Source: Glandiceps talaboti (taxonomy: Eukaryota; Hemichordata; Enteropneusta; Spengelidae). Taken from it: a stretch of DNA of 64,000 nucleotides. How positions within the stretch are numbered: the first letter of the stretch is position 1; each line of letters opens with the position of its first letter. Below, one piece after another: positions 1 to 11,189 of this stretch. The stretch is taken from positions 21,033,081 to 21,097,080 of the forward strand of contig NC_135568.1 of NCBI RefSeq assembly GCF_964340395.1, written 5' to 3'. The position numbers and the translations under genes were made by a program. The notes under the pieces are model-generated. The model did no database searches. It had not been told where the DNA came from and worked only from the letters and a program-made list of their open reading frames with translations.

Positions 1-374
1 GGGATGTCATTTTTTTTCTGTATATTAAAAGGTACTCACAGTATTCTACTTACTGATGTATACTTAACAATCACTTGCAATTGCCTGAACTCAAACCTGA
101 TATTAGGATTCTTGTGATGATGTAATTTATCATATGTATAAAAATGTACAGTGACTACCTATATACTACATCATGTGTATGCTATGCAATCAACAGGTCT
201 AAGAATGCCAGAAAACAAATTGTAAAGCCATAGAAGGTATGCATCAACATTAACATTATACTAGAATAGGACAGTACAATATAGTTACTTTGGAATGATA
301 AATTGAAATGGATGAGACATTCAGTGAGCATCTGATTCAAAGAACACACAAAAAGGGATAAAACCACTGGAATT
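1..374. other. AT-rich non-coding sequence
   Basis: No exon, RNA gene or repeat was recognised. Short open frames here are AT-rich and lack coding character. Confidence 0.5.
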
Positions 375-458
375 GGGGACCACTGGAGTTGGGGACCACT
401 GGCATTGTGGACCACTGGTGTTGGGGACCACCGGAGTTGTGGACCAGTGGAGTTGGGG
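375..458. repeat. 16-bp minisatellite, about 5 copies
   Basis: Five imperfect copies of a 16-bp unit (consensus GGGGACCACTGGAGTT) lie head to tail, followed by a partial sixth. The minus-strand open frames across it are products of the repeat and are not called as genes. Confidence 0.85.
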
Positions 459-862
459 AACAAGACTGGCCACAATGTGTCCTGCAGGATAACACTAAGG
501 TTCTAGAAAGGGAACAGGACTGATTAAAACATAAAGTAAAGGAAGCCACCAATCATGAGCAAGGATTAATGATACCATGGAGGTATGAGGATACCAACTA
601 CCTTCAATTTACGGACATATAATTCCGCCAGTCCAGAGATATACATCAGTGCTGAATAATTAAATCATTGCGTGATCAAGGTCAGTAGTAGATGGATCGA
701 AATGTCACATTTGTTTCCAATTTACCGTTCCAAAGTATTGTACTGTCCTACTGATTCTTGGAACCATGAACAATATATTCTCCATATACTAAGAATAGTT
801 TGATAAATTGTTTTGTAAGTATCTTCACTAGAGTAAAAGCTTATAACTCAGCTTGTGTCACT

Positions 863-1218
863 TTAAAGTGGCCATATGGATGAGGATTTGATATTTATTT
901 TGGAATTTTAATTCATAAAACAATTTTATCATGGCTTTCTACTTGGAAAATCAATGTATGCCAAATCATATGCCAAATCCTTGTTTGTAACTCAATAAAT
1001 TGCAAAAGCTTAATAAACGTATAAAATCTTTGTTATTGTACATACAATAACAAACTTTTTACGTATGTTTTAGCTTTTTGCAAAGTATTGAGTTACAAAC
1101 AATATCTTGGCATATGTTGTTTCACATTGATTTTCCAAGTAGGAAGCCATGATAAAATTGTTTTATGAATTAAAATTCCAATATAAATATCAAATCCTCA
1201 TCCATATGGCCACTTTAA
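863..1218. mobile_element. TTAA-flanked palindromic (foldback/MITE-like) element
   Basis: The two halves are near-perfect reverse complements. The left arm starts AGTGGCCATATGGATGAGG at 867 and the right arm ends with its complement at 1214; the centre is near 1035-1040. Arms are about 170 bp with scattered mismatches. TTAA lies on both sides (863-866 and 1215-1218), as expected for a TTAA-target DNA transposon such as piggyBac-type MITEs. TTAA also fits the palindrome itself, so target duplication is not proven. There is no transposase frame, so it is non-autonomous. Confidence 0.75.
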
Positions 1219-1303
1219 CTCTCTGTCTAGTTTTACCCATAGTTAGTCTAGCTGCTAGACCTCAGGCTTTCTTCTCAACACTCTGTTTCTGAAGGTGGCA
1301 CAC
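1219..1303 (+). repeat. Inverted partner of 5870-5950, with one 38-bp satellite-like unit
   Basis: Positions 1238-1320 match the reverse complement of about 5870-5950 (shared blocks around GTTAGTCT, GCTAGACC, CTCAGGCTTT and AATTGACCGATC). At 1223-1239 there is a single copy of CTGTCTAGTTTTACCCATA, the core of the 38-bp satellite at 5955-9103. The segment therefore belongs to a dispersed element that carries the satellite seed. Confidence 0.6.
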
Positions 1304-1708
1304 AATTGACCGATCGACCTGAGCACTGTAGCCACGCCCACCTTAGTTACCGTTGCTACTACGACAACTCCGCACGTTTTGCATGCTTTGTCGTAGGCAA
1401 AACATGGCGTCCAACGAGGCGATCGCTGAAAAATACTATTCATTTGGAGAGTTCTTTATCGTTCCACTACCACCAACGCAAAGATGATGTATCATAGGCT
1501 TTCCTAAAGTCGATAAATCGATGGAAACAATTTATTTTAGTTCGGTTTGTGTCAATTCACCAAATTTTATCGAAGTCTGAGAAACCACATGGCAGATGCA
1601 TGTTGAATAAGATTTTACATCATCGCCGTCCCCGTTCCTGTACAGGCGGGTACGTATTTATTTATTTCACTCATGTTTTCATGGTTTTCATTGATTTTCA
1701 CATTTCAT
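1304..1708 (+). repeat. Dispersed repeat, copy 1 (copy 2 at 26815-27200)
   Basis: Aligns almost end to end with 26815-27200, sharing for example the block ending GATGATGTATCATAGGC and the block around ATTTTACATCAT. Copy 2 is interrupted by a LINE just after CACATTTCAT, where this copy reads on. The family is unknown. It is more GC-rich at its start than the surrounding sequence. Confidence 0.75.
1404..1487 (+). CDS. Short ORF in a dispersed repeat (doubtful)
   Basis: An ATG in good context (AAACATGGCG) opens a 27-codon frame starting MASNEAIAEKYYSFGEFF and ending at TGA 1485-1487. In the diverged copy near 26.9 kb the same frame starts MASNVAIAEKYYS and then meets a stop. It could be a first-exon fragment carried inside a repeat, or chance. 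No known family was recognised. Confidence 0.2.
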   Translation: MASNEAIAEKYYSFGEFFIVPLPPTQR

Positions 1709-3264
1709 GGCAATACTTTTTGTTTTACAATAAATTCTACTAGGTGACCGAGATAAACCATCAGAAGTAAACCGTTGCATCACTACAATTATATAGAATA
1801 TAATGAATAACAAGTTCAAGTTTGTTATTGACGAAAAAATGGTTTTAGATTTGTATCTTCAATGGTATTACATAACAATCACAAGTCCATTCCATCAATA
1901 CAAATAAATGCAAAAAGTAGAAACAGCTCAATTTATAGCATTTTACGATATGAGAGGTCACTTGTTCGACTTGCAGGGTATGATGTATCAAAAATTTATA
2001 ATAAAGCGTCCTGGCCTGCATGGTGTGTAATTTGTTGACCTACGTGCAATGTAGAGGTGTATAGTAAGCAAAAAAAGTTAACCCTTTGAATTCACAATTA
2101 TAAATTTCAGTCTTGACGACCATTATAACTGCAAAACTCAACGATTTTCTAAAATAACGATCGCCATCAATTAATCATTCACTGCACACAACAACAAAAA
2201 TCAACTGCAACGTACCATATCACTTCTAAATTATATTTCTTTTGCACAGTGAAAAAAGGAACACATATTAGACTTGAAAAAATAGACACTCGTTTAAGTT
2301 TACCTCAAACAGTAGTTATTTTGCAGATTATTACTGTCTGATACTCTCGGAGTATCAATTTCTGATAATCATAATCAGAACAATAACTTATTGTAATAAG
2401 AAAACCATTCTTTCCTTTCTGAAGTCCAGTGGAGCAACAAATTTTATGTTTATTTCTTTTTCTATTTATATATTTATTTCAAAGTTGCCTAGTCAGTGTT
2501 AACATGTGGCACTAAACAAGTTGTAGCTCTCCAAGAATGGATATTTATTTGTTTGGCATTTGCAAGCAGTCATCCATTTAACAGGCACCCACACTGACAA
2601 AAGTGAACCAATATGAACTGTGAAGCCAGTGATGCCCAGATATTTATTGTTTCTAAAAATAGCAAATGTAGAGACTCAAAAAAAAATAATCCTAGAATAT
2701 AGAATTTGTAAAGTGCATTTGCATACAACTACATGATAGAAATTGACTTTTTTTTTTAAAAATCTCTGATTTATTACACAATTGATTTGAACAACATCCT
2801 TTGACTCAAACCTTTGACAAGGAAAAGAACTTGAAACTCACAATTCATGAAGTGATTTAATTATCCAACACCAAATATAAAATGTCCTTAAAATGACATT
2901 AACAAGTCCAATGGTTTTTGTCTTTGATAATGTCTTGTAATACTTATAAACAGAGAAGAAAGTTCAAAGGAATTGTTACTATTGATTGTCATGAAAAAGG
3001 TGTAGCAAAGTATGAAGGGAGTTTTCATTACAGTAGCTTGTAGAATATTTTTGATACATAAGCCATGTTATTCATCAGCTGCAAGAGACACTAGAGGATC
3101 TCCTTTTTAATTCATAGTCAGAGGATTTCAAATGTTAAGACATTTTCATGTGGTTACTTTATCACTCTGCAAACCAACATCCACTAGAAACTACTCCTGA
3201 AAATATAAGAAAGTAGATGACATTATTATTCATGTTTCATGTATATTTTTGTTTTATTTTACAG
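1709..3264. other. AT-rich non-coding sequence
   Basis: About 1.5 kb with no recognised exon, RNA gene, array or mobile element. Open frames are short and of low complexity. Confidence 0.5.
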
Positions 3265-3369
3265 GAAGAACTTCTGTATCTAATATTCAAGGCATTCATC
3301 AACTGCAACATTGTTTGTGGAGATGTTGTTGCTAAAAAATATGTGTTGACTGTTGTCAAGTTGCTATGA
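3265..3369 (+). CDS. Candidate exon, possibly from the neurobeachin-like N-terminus
   Basis: A strong acceptor (TTTTATTTTACAG) precedes a 34-codon frame beginning EELLYLIFKAFINC and containing KKYVLTVVKLL, then TGA at 3367-3369. The same frame reads on after the TGA as QQW before a possible GTAGCT donor. From memory it weakly resembles the family N-terminus, where a hydrophobic helix ends in a similar YVIT-like stretch with QQ. No good donor lies before the stop. It may be a decayed exon, the last exon of another gene, or chance. Confidence 0.25.
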   Translation, partial: EELLYLIFKAFINCNIVCGDVVAKKYVLTVVKLL

Positions 3370-4399
3370 CAGCAGTGGGTAGCTAGGCTGAGGTCACCAT
3401 TAGGTGTTGGAGGGATTAACACACAAGTCATCAAAGGAATATGAATTAAGGAAATCTATCTGCATCAACTTTGAACACTAAGTCTTCTGAAAATATTGAA
3501 AAAAAGTGTTCTTTTTTAATATGATTTATTTTCAACATTTCAAAGTGTCACAACAGTGAGATATACATTATGTCTATGATGCATGACAGGAGAATAAATG
3601 AATTACTTGTAATAAAATTTCCTGACAATTTGATGAAGTATCATTTTTCATTTGTTTTGACATTGCTTTTAAACTGTTACTACAAAGGGTTATATAGTCA
3701 CAAATGTAGTAATATTGTTTCAATATATAAAAACTTTCTCTTTACTGTAATGTCTGGTAAAGGTCAACTTACTTTTACATGACTAAATTATTACACTAAA
3801 TGAGAAATAAGGTACCAGTTGTACAAATTAAAATAAGCCACTACTGTACAAGTAAACATACTTTCCCCCATGTACAAATCATCTTAAAGTTTGTTTTTTG
3901 TTTATTTACTTACATTTGTTTATTCATATATTTTGGGGGTTGCTGTTGCTGAAGATATTTATCACATTTCTTGCTTTTATTATTTCAATAAAAAAATTAC
4001 TGAAAATGAACAGATGCACAAGTAGTGATGTAAAATATTGCAACAATATAACTTTGATTTTGAGCCATGTCAGTGGTATTTACAAATTATGATATCTGGT
4101 TGTAATCTTGTTGCTTGACATTTTTGTTTTGTATCTGGATTCACTAAAGCAAACAGGAAATACACTTAGAGATAAAAGACCTCTTACTCCATCTAAAAGA
4201 AATTTGATAACTTCTTTGTCAAAGTGGTAATAATAGTATAAAAACAGTCAAGAATAAAAATGGTAGTTACTAAAATGCATATATAGCCTATGTAGGCCTA
4301 ACAATATTACATATACTTACACCATTAAAATACATCACATTATGATAAAAATTCAGTTATTGATGTGATTCCTGAAACCAAAGAGTACATAATATATAA
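3370..4399. other. AT-rich non-coding sequence
   Basis: No exon or repeat was recognised. The 60-70 codon frames here are very AT-rich and lack splice signals. Confidence 0.45.
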
Positions 4400-4880
4400 T
4401 GTGTTTATTCAAAACACTATAGGCCTCCGGCCCAAAAGTATACATAACACAAAATCAGGTACAGACTTGAGGGAGCAAAGGAAAATACTTATAGCTTTCA
4501 AAAACAAAATAACAAAGCATAATATCAAAGCAGCACTTAGTGAAAAGAAAATAACCAAAAGTAATGTACAATCAAATCTGTCAAAATGTATATTGCAAGT
4601 GTTACAGAATTCCAGTTCAAAACATTTCATGTGAACTTGATCTCTTTTTCATTGAAAAAAATAAAAACTTGGCAAGCTGTCTAATAACTGCTGTATTATT
4701 GGATTCCATGAGCATTACAAACTTTTCGGTGTTTGGTAGTGTATGGTATAATCTAGGTAAGTATTGTTCTCTGAGTTCAGTGTACAGTGGACAAACTAAG
4801 CAAAAATGGTACTCGAGAGAGTACATAATGGGGAGAAATGAATATAAGGTATATACAATTAATAAACACATGCAGGTCAC
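4400..4880 (-). pseudogene. LINE 3' fragment (RT protein C-terminus plus 3' UTR)
   Basis: On the minus strand a frame ending near 4617 contains EYHFCLVCPLYTELREQYLP. This is the zinc-knuckle-like C-terminal motif of APE-type LINE proteins; the plus-strand LINE at 38909 has DEYHFLFKCPAWDNLRKRYL at the same place. Downstream (4400-4440) lies GGGCCGGAGGCC followed by a GAATAAACAC-type end, like the GGGGCCGGAGGCCC...AAATAAACC end of the 38909 element. It is 5'-truncated and a relative of the other two LINEs in the window. Confidence 0.7.
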
Positions 4881-5043
4881 CCTTGTGTGTCATTCCCGTC
4901 AAAAGGTCACAAATACACATGGCGACACTTTCTTTCAAAGGGCAATATACCTATATTACGGGAACTCGGAAGGCCAGTATAGAAAAATGAAGAAATGGTG
5001 TTCATTGATATTACCAAACTATGTCCCTGCACATTTACAGTAA

Positions 5044-5954
5044 AATTTCATTTTCATAGTTATTTTAACCTCATGAAAGTTGATCGTGTTTGCCTGTCAA
5101 ACCATGGATGTAGAACAGTTCAAACACAGGCCAAACCATTCACTACATGCACTCGTACTCCTACGAGTTTGACTGTCGACAATTGATTTATGCGGGCCAA
5201 ACTTGAGAGAGGAATGTTTAGCATTAGGTGTGAAAATATACATGAAGTCTTCGTTGAGTCTAAAATTTGGCACACAGAAAGCACGGGGTACACCGCCAAT
5301 AACTGCGTATGCGTATGACACCATGACATTGCATGTACATGCACGTCTGTATGCCAGAAACTACGGCAATATCGTATGTGGTATGATCAACATTTAATTT
5401 TGCCGCTACCATGACCAACAAGATAAAGCACTAATCATAGGCAATTTTGGGCTGAAAAAATCTGTATTTTATGAGTAGATCAATGAAATAGTTTGACTCA
5501 CAGTAATATCAACATACATACCTCAAAACAAATGCACATAATGATGTTCCATCTTCTTGATCATGTATGTCAACATTGTCGATATTTTTTTGGCTTCAGA
5601 AAGTGTAAAAATAAGGTTCAACCTCTCTATCCTTCGGGATAGTGATCATATATATTATACCGATCCCATGACCAGTATTTCACGATAATTTTAATGTTTG
5701 TAAGCAAATATTATATACGAGAACCGATCGTAAGGTCAAGGACCTTGCATTCAATACACGCCGATAAACTACGACAGATTGCTTTGTTTGTCGTAGGCTG
5801 TGACATGTCCAAGTGCACATGGCGGAATTACGCTCAATGATTGGTCAATGGAATCTGTCAATCAATCTCGGTGATCGGTCAATTCACGCTGTTGCCCTCA
5901 CCAGTGACCTTCAGTAAGCAGAAAAGCCTGAGGGGTCTAGCGGCAAGACTAACT
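5044..5954. other. Non-coding; end contains inverted partner of 1238-1320
   Basis: No exon was recognised. Positions 5870-5950 are an inverted, diverged copy of 1238-1320, so this is probably the edge of a dispersed element. TTTGTCGTAGGC at 5788-5800 recurs at 1388-1400. Confidence 0.5.
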
Positions 5955-8900
5955 CATAAGTGGCCTTTACACCAATGCTGTCTAGTTTTACCCATAGGTG
6001 GCCTTTTACACCAATACTGTCTAGTTTTACCCATAGGTGGCCTTTACCCCAATTTACACATAGGTGGCCTTTACACCAATGCTGTCTAGTTTTACCCATA
6101 GGTGGCCTTTACACCAATGCTGTCTAGTTTTACCCATAGGTGGCCTTTACACCAATACTGTATAGTTTTACCCATAGGTGGCCTTTTACACCAATGCTGT
6201 CTAGTTTTACCCATAGGTGGCCTTTACACCAATACTGTATAGTTTTACCCATAGGTGGCCTTTACACCAATGCAGTCTAGTTTTACCCATAGGTGGCCTT
6301 TTACACCAATGCTGTCTAGTTTTACCCATAAGTGGCCTTTTACACCAATACTGTCTAGTTTTACCCATAGGTGGCCTTTACACCAATGCTGTCTAGTTTT
6401 ACCCATAGGTGGCCTTTACACCAATACTGTCTAGTTTTACCCATAGGTGGCCTTTACACCAATACTGTCTAGTTTTACCCATAGGTGGCCTTTACACCAA
6501 TACTGTCTAGTTTTACCCATAGGTGGCCTTTACACCAATACTGTCTAGTTTTACCCATAGGTGGCCTTTACACCAATGCTGTCTAGTTTTACCCATAGGT
6601 GGCCTTTACACCAATGCTGTCTAGTTTTACCCATAGGTGGCCTTTACACCAATGCTGTCTAGTTTTACCCATAGGTGGCCTTTACACCAATACTGTCTAT
6701 ATTTACACATAGGTGGCCTTTACACCAATACTGTATAGTTTTACCCATAGGTGGCCTTTACACCAATACTGTCTAGTTTTATCCATAAGTGGCCTTTACA
6801 CCAATACTGTATAGTTTTACCCATAAGTGGCCTTTACACCAATACTGTCTAGTTTTATCCATAGGTGGCCTTTACACCAATACTGTCTATATTTACACAT
6901 AGGTGGCCTTTACACCAATACTGTCTATATTTACACATAGGTGGCCTTTACACCAATACTGTGTAGTTTTACCCATAGGTGGCCTTTACACCAATACTGT
7001 CTAGTTTTACCCATAAGTGGCCTTTACACCAATAATGTATAGTTTTATCCATAAGTGGCCTTTACACCAATACTGTATAGTTTTATCCATAGGTGGCCTT
7101 TACACCAATACTGTCTAGTTTTACCCATAGGTGGCCTTTTACACCAATACTGTCTAGTTTTATCCATAAGTGGCCTTTACACCAATACTGTCTAGTTTTA
7201 CCCATAAGTGGCCTTTACACCAATACTGTATAGTTTTATCCATAGGTGGCCTTTACACCAATACTGTCTAGTTTTACCCATAGGTGGCCTTTTACACCAA
7301 TACTGTCTAGTTTTATCCATAAGTGGCCTTTACACCAATAATGTATAGTTTTATCCATAAGTGGCCTTTACACCAATACTGTATAGTTTTATCCATAGGT
7401 GGCCTTTACACCAATACTGTCTAGTTTTACCCATAGGTGGCCTTTTACACCAATACTGTCTAGTTTTATCCATAAGTGGCCTTTACACCAATACTGTCTA
7501 GTTTTACCCATAAGTGGCCTTTACACCAATACTGTATAGTTTTATCCATAGGTGGCCTTTACACCAATACTGTCTAGTTTTACCCATAGGTGGCCTTTTA
7601 CACCAATACTGTCTAGTTTTATCCATAAGTGGCCTTTACACCAATACTGTCTAGTTTTATCCATAAGTGGCCTTTACACCAATACTGTCTAGTTTTACCC
7701 ATAAGTGGCCTTTACACCAATACTGTATAGTTTTATCCATAGGTGGCCTTTACACCAATACTGTCTAGTTTTATCCATAAGTGGCCTTTTACACCAATAC
7801 TGTCTAGTTTTATCCATAAGTGGCCTTTACACCAATACTGTCTAGTTTTATCCATAAGTGGCCTTTACACCAATACTGTCTAGTTTTATCCATAGGTGGC
7901 CTTTACACCAGTACTGTCTAGTTTTACCCATAGGTGGCCTTTTACACCAATACTGTCTAGTTTTATCCATAAGTGGCCTTTACACCAATACTGTATAGTT
8001 TTATCCATAAGTGGCCTTTACACCAATACTGTCTAGTTTTACCCATAAGTGGCCTTTACACCAATACTGTCTAGTTTTACCCATAAGTGGCCTTTACACC
8101 AATACTGTCTAGTTTTACCCATAGGTGGCCTTTACACCAATACTGTATAGTTTTACCCATAGGTGGCCGTTACACCAATGCAGTCTAGTTTTACCCATAG
8201 GTGGCCTTTACACCAATGCTGTATAGTTTTACCCATAGGTGGCCTTTTACACCAATGCTGTATAGTTTTACCCATAGGTGGCCGTTACACCAATGCTGTA
8301 TAGTTTTACCCATAGGTGGCCTTTACACCAATGCTGTATAGTTTTACCCATAGGTGGCCGTTACACCAATGCAGTCTAGTTTTACCCATAGGTGGCCTTT
8401 ACACCAATGCTGTCTAGTTTTACCCATAGGTGGCCTTTACACCAATACTGTATAGTTTTACCCATAGGTGGCCGTTACACCAATGCAGTCTAGTTTTACC
8501 CATAGGTGGCCTTTACACCAATGCTGTATAGTTTTACCCATAGGTGGCCTTTTACACCAATGCTGTATAGTTTTACCCATAGGTGGCCGTTACACCAATG
8601 CTGTATAGTTTTACCCATAGGTGGCCTTTACACCAATGCTGTATAGTTTTACCCATAGGTGGCCGTTACACCAATGCTGTATAGTTTTATCCATAGGTGG
8701 CCTTTACACCAATGCTGTATAGTTTTACCCATAGGTGGCCTTTACACCAATACTGTATAGTTTTACCCATAGGTGGCCGTTACACCAATGCAGTCTAGTT
8801 TTACCCATAGGTGGCCTTTACACCAATGCTGTATAGTTTTACCCATAGGTGGCCTTTTACACCAATGCTGTATAGTTTTACCCATAGGTGGCCGTTATAC

Positions 8901-9103
8901 CAATGCTGTATAGTTTTACCCATAGGTGGCCTTTACACCAATGCTGTATAGTTTTACCCATAGGTGGCCTTTACACCAATGCTGTATAGTTTTACCCATA
9001 GGTGGCCTTTTACACCAATACTGTATAGTTTTACCCATAGGTGACCTTTACACCAATGCTGTATAGTTTTACCCATAAGTGGCCTTTACACCAATGCTGT
9101 CTG
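5955..9103. repeat. 38-bp minisatellite, about 82 copies
   Basis: Head-to-tail units of 38 bp (core GTTTTACCCATAGGTGG followed by CCTTTACACCAATACTGTCTA). Some units carry an extra T (39 bp). Variants are regionally clustered: copies with ATCCATAAGT dominate about 6780-8000, and copies with GGCCGTTACACCAATGCAGTC recur at roughly eight-unit spacing between 8160 and 8900. This indicates amplification of multi-unit blocks. No conserved coding frame; the unit length is not a multiple of three. Confidence 0.97.
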
Positions 9104-9780
9104 AGACAATGAGACTGAAACTTGGTGAGATGTTTCTCGAAGTGTCATTCTGCAGATTTTTGACACAATTAGCAACCTTGACCACACCCTTAGCAACAAC
9201 CAGATGGCAGTAAATTTTTTTAAATAACATCATCTGGTAGGCGAGTATGTATGCAAATATCCCTAGCAACCATGACCACACCCATAGCAACAGCCAAACG
9301 GTCATGTATTTCACAAAGATAACAGCAGGGATTAATAGACAATTGAATAAACATTCAAAAAATGTATGTAAATTTGCCTAGCAACAAGACTACGCCATAG
9401 CAACAGCCAAATAATCATGTATATTGCAAATATAACAGGAATATAAAGACTAATGAATAAACCTTCAAAAATGTATGCAAATATGCCTAGCAACAAGACC
9501 ATGCCCATAGCAACAGCCAAATGATCATGTATATTGCAAAGATAATATCAGGAATTCATACACAAGAGAACAAAAACATTCAAAAATGTATACAAAAATA
9601 TCTAACAACATGACCATGCCCATAACAACATTAAAAAAGGTCGCATATATCGCAAAGATAGCGACATGGTTGGATAGGCAACTGGATAGTCATTCAGCAA
9701 ATGAACACCTATTGTTAGCATGGACAAGCATATGGATAAACATTTTTAAAAACTGTACAGTTGTGCTACAATGCCATTGA
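9104..9780 (+). mobile_element. Dispersed repeat family A, right part
   Basis: Shares long stretches with 13330-13920, 21240-21890 and 31561-32635: a block around CTTGGTGAGATGTTTCT, repeated CATTCAAAAAATGTATG...CCTAGCAACAAGACCACGCCCATAGCAACAGCC units of about 120 bp, and the end ACTGTACAGTTGTGCTACAATGCCATT. The left part is replaced by the 38-bp satellite. It has no coding capacity and is presumably non-autonomous. Confidence 0.7.
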
Positions 9781-10048
9781 CGGTATTTTTTTTTTATATT
9801 AAAGGGGACATCACTTTAATCTTTTCATGATTTTACATCACCTACAATTACTTGCAATTTCAGAGAAACAACAAGTTGATCTTGTGCCTTTATAGGGTAT
9901 CTTTGTTGTGGGCCACATTGCCTTTATGGGAGTCATCAGAAATGATTATTCATAGTTGAACAATGAATATTCATGAGGGATGTGTTACACTGAAGGGAGT
10001 AAGCACTTAGGAATCATCAATAAAATAAACAATAAATAATAATATTGT
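9781..10048. other. Non-coding spacer
   Basis: AT-rich, nothing recognised. Confidence 0.4.
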
Positions 10049-10101
10049 TTTTTAGCACAACTGAACTGATAAGGTTCAGTGGTGCTATAGGCATGGCAAA
10101 G

Positions 10102-10138
<37 letters not shown>

Positions 10139-10325
10139 CTGTGTGTGTGTAAACAACTTAAAGTCAAAAACCACTGTTCTGATTGCGATGATATTTGGTG
10201 GGTATATTATCTTGGGTGTCTAGTTGGGAAATTGTTCAAAACAAAATGATCTTACCACTGGTGTTTGATTTTAAAGATTAGGCAGAAATTTGGCGGGAGT
10301 GTTCTTTGGGGTGTTTAGATTAATA
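10049..10325 (+). mobile_element. Dispersed repeat family A, left end
   Basis: Starts TTTTTAGCACAACTGAACTG at about 10049, with a terminal stem-loop (AGCACAACTGAAC / GTTCAGTGGTGCT). A CTGT microsatellite follows (10102-10138), then the family block AACAACTTAAAGTCAAAAAC and CATGATATTTGGTGGG. The same left end occurs at about 12281 and 63017. The copy is interrupted by a SINE at about 10326. Confidence 0.7.
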
Positions 10326-10566
10326 CTTCCTCAACTCCCTGGGAGCATACAATCCATTGCAGCCTTTATAAGTGCATAGGATTAAAGCCTTCACATTGCA
10401 ACCTCTATCCTACCAGGTCCCCATTTATACAGCTGGGTTGACTGAGGCACAATTGTGGTTCAAATCTTGCCCAAGGACTTTAGCCACTCAGAAACAAATG
10501 GCAGCCATGGGGCTCGAACCTTCAGATGCCAAGCCAGCCACTCTAACCATTCACCCATCATGACTC
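10326..10566 (-). mobile_element. tRNA-derived SINE (minus strand)
   Basis: Read on the minus strand from 10566, the start has tRNA-like A-box sequence (GATGGGTGAATGGTTAGAGTGG) and then a B box (GGTTCGAGCCCC, about 10510-10525). The body contains CCTTGGGCAAGATTTGAACC-type and AGTCAACCCAGCTG blocks. It sits inside a family A element. It is unlikely to be a functional tRNA because the anticodon arm does not fold properly and a long body follows. Confidence 0.6.
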
Positions 10567-10686
10567 CAAATATTCCTACTTGAACTGAAGTGCAATACTG
10601 AAAACATTATTGCATACCTGTATGCAAATGAGGACACACTCATTTGTTCTATGCAAAAGCATGTGATCTGATGGTATCTATATTAC

Positions 10687-10900
10687 TGAAATTTGTTGTT
10701 TCAGATAAACATAATAACAGTACCCCATTCTGCATGAGTGCCAGTGTGGGTACTTGGGGGTGCTCTCTGCTGCACTTTCACTCACTATGCTTGTCAAAGT
10801 ACTGCCGCAGAGAACACAGCAAGCACTCATGCAAATATCCAGAGTATGCAACACTGACACTTGTGTGCCCTGAGGTTCTGTCATATTAATGTCAAACTAA
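10687..10900 (+). repeat. Dispersed repeat, copy 1 (copy 2 at 41745-42005)
   Basis: Shares with 41745-42005 the series TTTCAGATAAAC, AATAACAG, CATTCTGCAT, TGCTGCACTTTCA and CACACTTGTGTGCC. Copy 2 has an internal tandem duplication. The family is unknown. Confidence 0.5.
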
Positions 10901-10936
10901 TTCAGCACTTAGACTGTCATATTTTTTTTTGTTAAG

Positions 10937-11142
10937 GACATTTATGTGGCCTGCTAGAATTCCTTGGTATGCACAGTATTACAGCATGTGAGTTCAAGAA
11001 TCTGATTGGTTTACTGAGAGGAAAAGAAGACAGCAGTTTATCACCATTGTGTGGTAGATTAATGCATTGTATGTCAGTGATGGCTAGAAGAGAAGACCAG
11101 GATGGACCTCTACATTACTTTGATTTCCAACATAACACTGCA
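10937..11142 (+). CDS. NBEAL: NBEAL exon 1 of those seen (end of N-terminal helical region)
   Basis: Acceptor TTTTTTTTTGTTAAG and donor GCA|GTATGT. The exon starts with two bases of a split codon and ends on a full codon. It reads HLCGLLEFLGMHSITACEFK, then LIGLLRGKEDSS, then VMARREDQDGPLHYFDFQHN. This is the segment just before the ConA-like domain, where vertebrate NBEAL1 has a similar RLLRLL...MARK...ALQYFNLSHS pattern. The exon must follow an upstream exon ending in phase 1, not identified in this window. Confidence 0.85.
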
Positions 11143-11189
11143 GTATGTTTTCATTATAATATTTTCTCCTTGCTAAGATAGTCTTCATT
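11143..11189 (+). promoter_or_regulatory. 5' splice site and start of intron 1
   Basis: GTATGT donor immediately after exon 1; the intron runs to 14663 and is mostly dispersed repeat. Confidence 0.6.

Noticed and set aside
3237-3434. 65-codon minus-strand gene
   Set aside because: Antisense to the better-supported exon-like segment at 3265; no domain recognised.
4564-5043. 159-codon plus-strand gene
   Set aside because: The first half is antisense to a LINE fragment that has clear protein similarity on the minus strand; the rest shows no domain and no splice signals.
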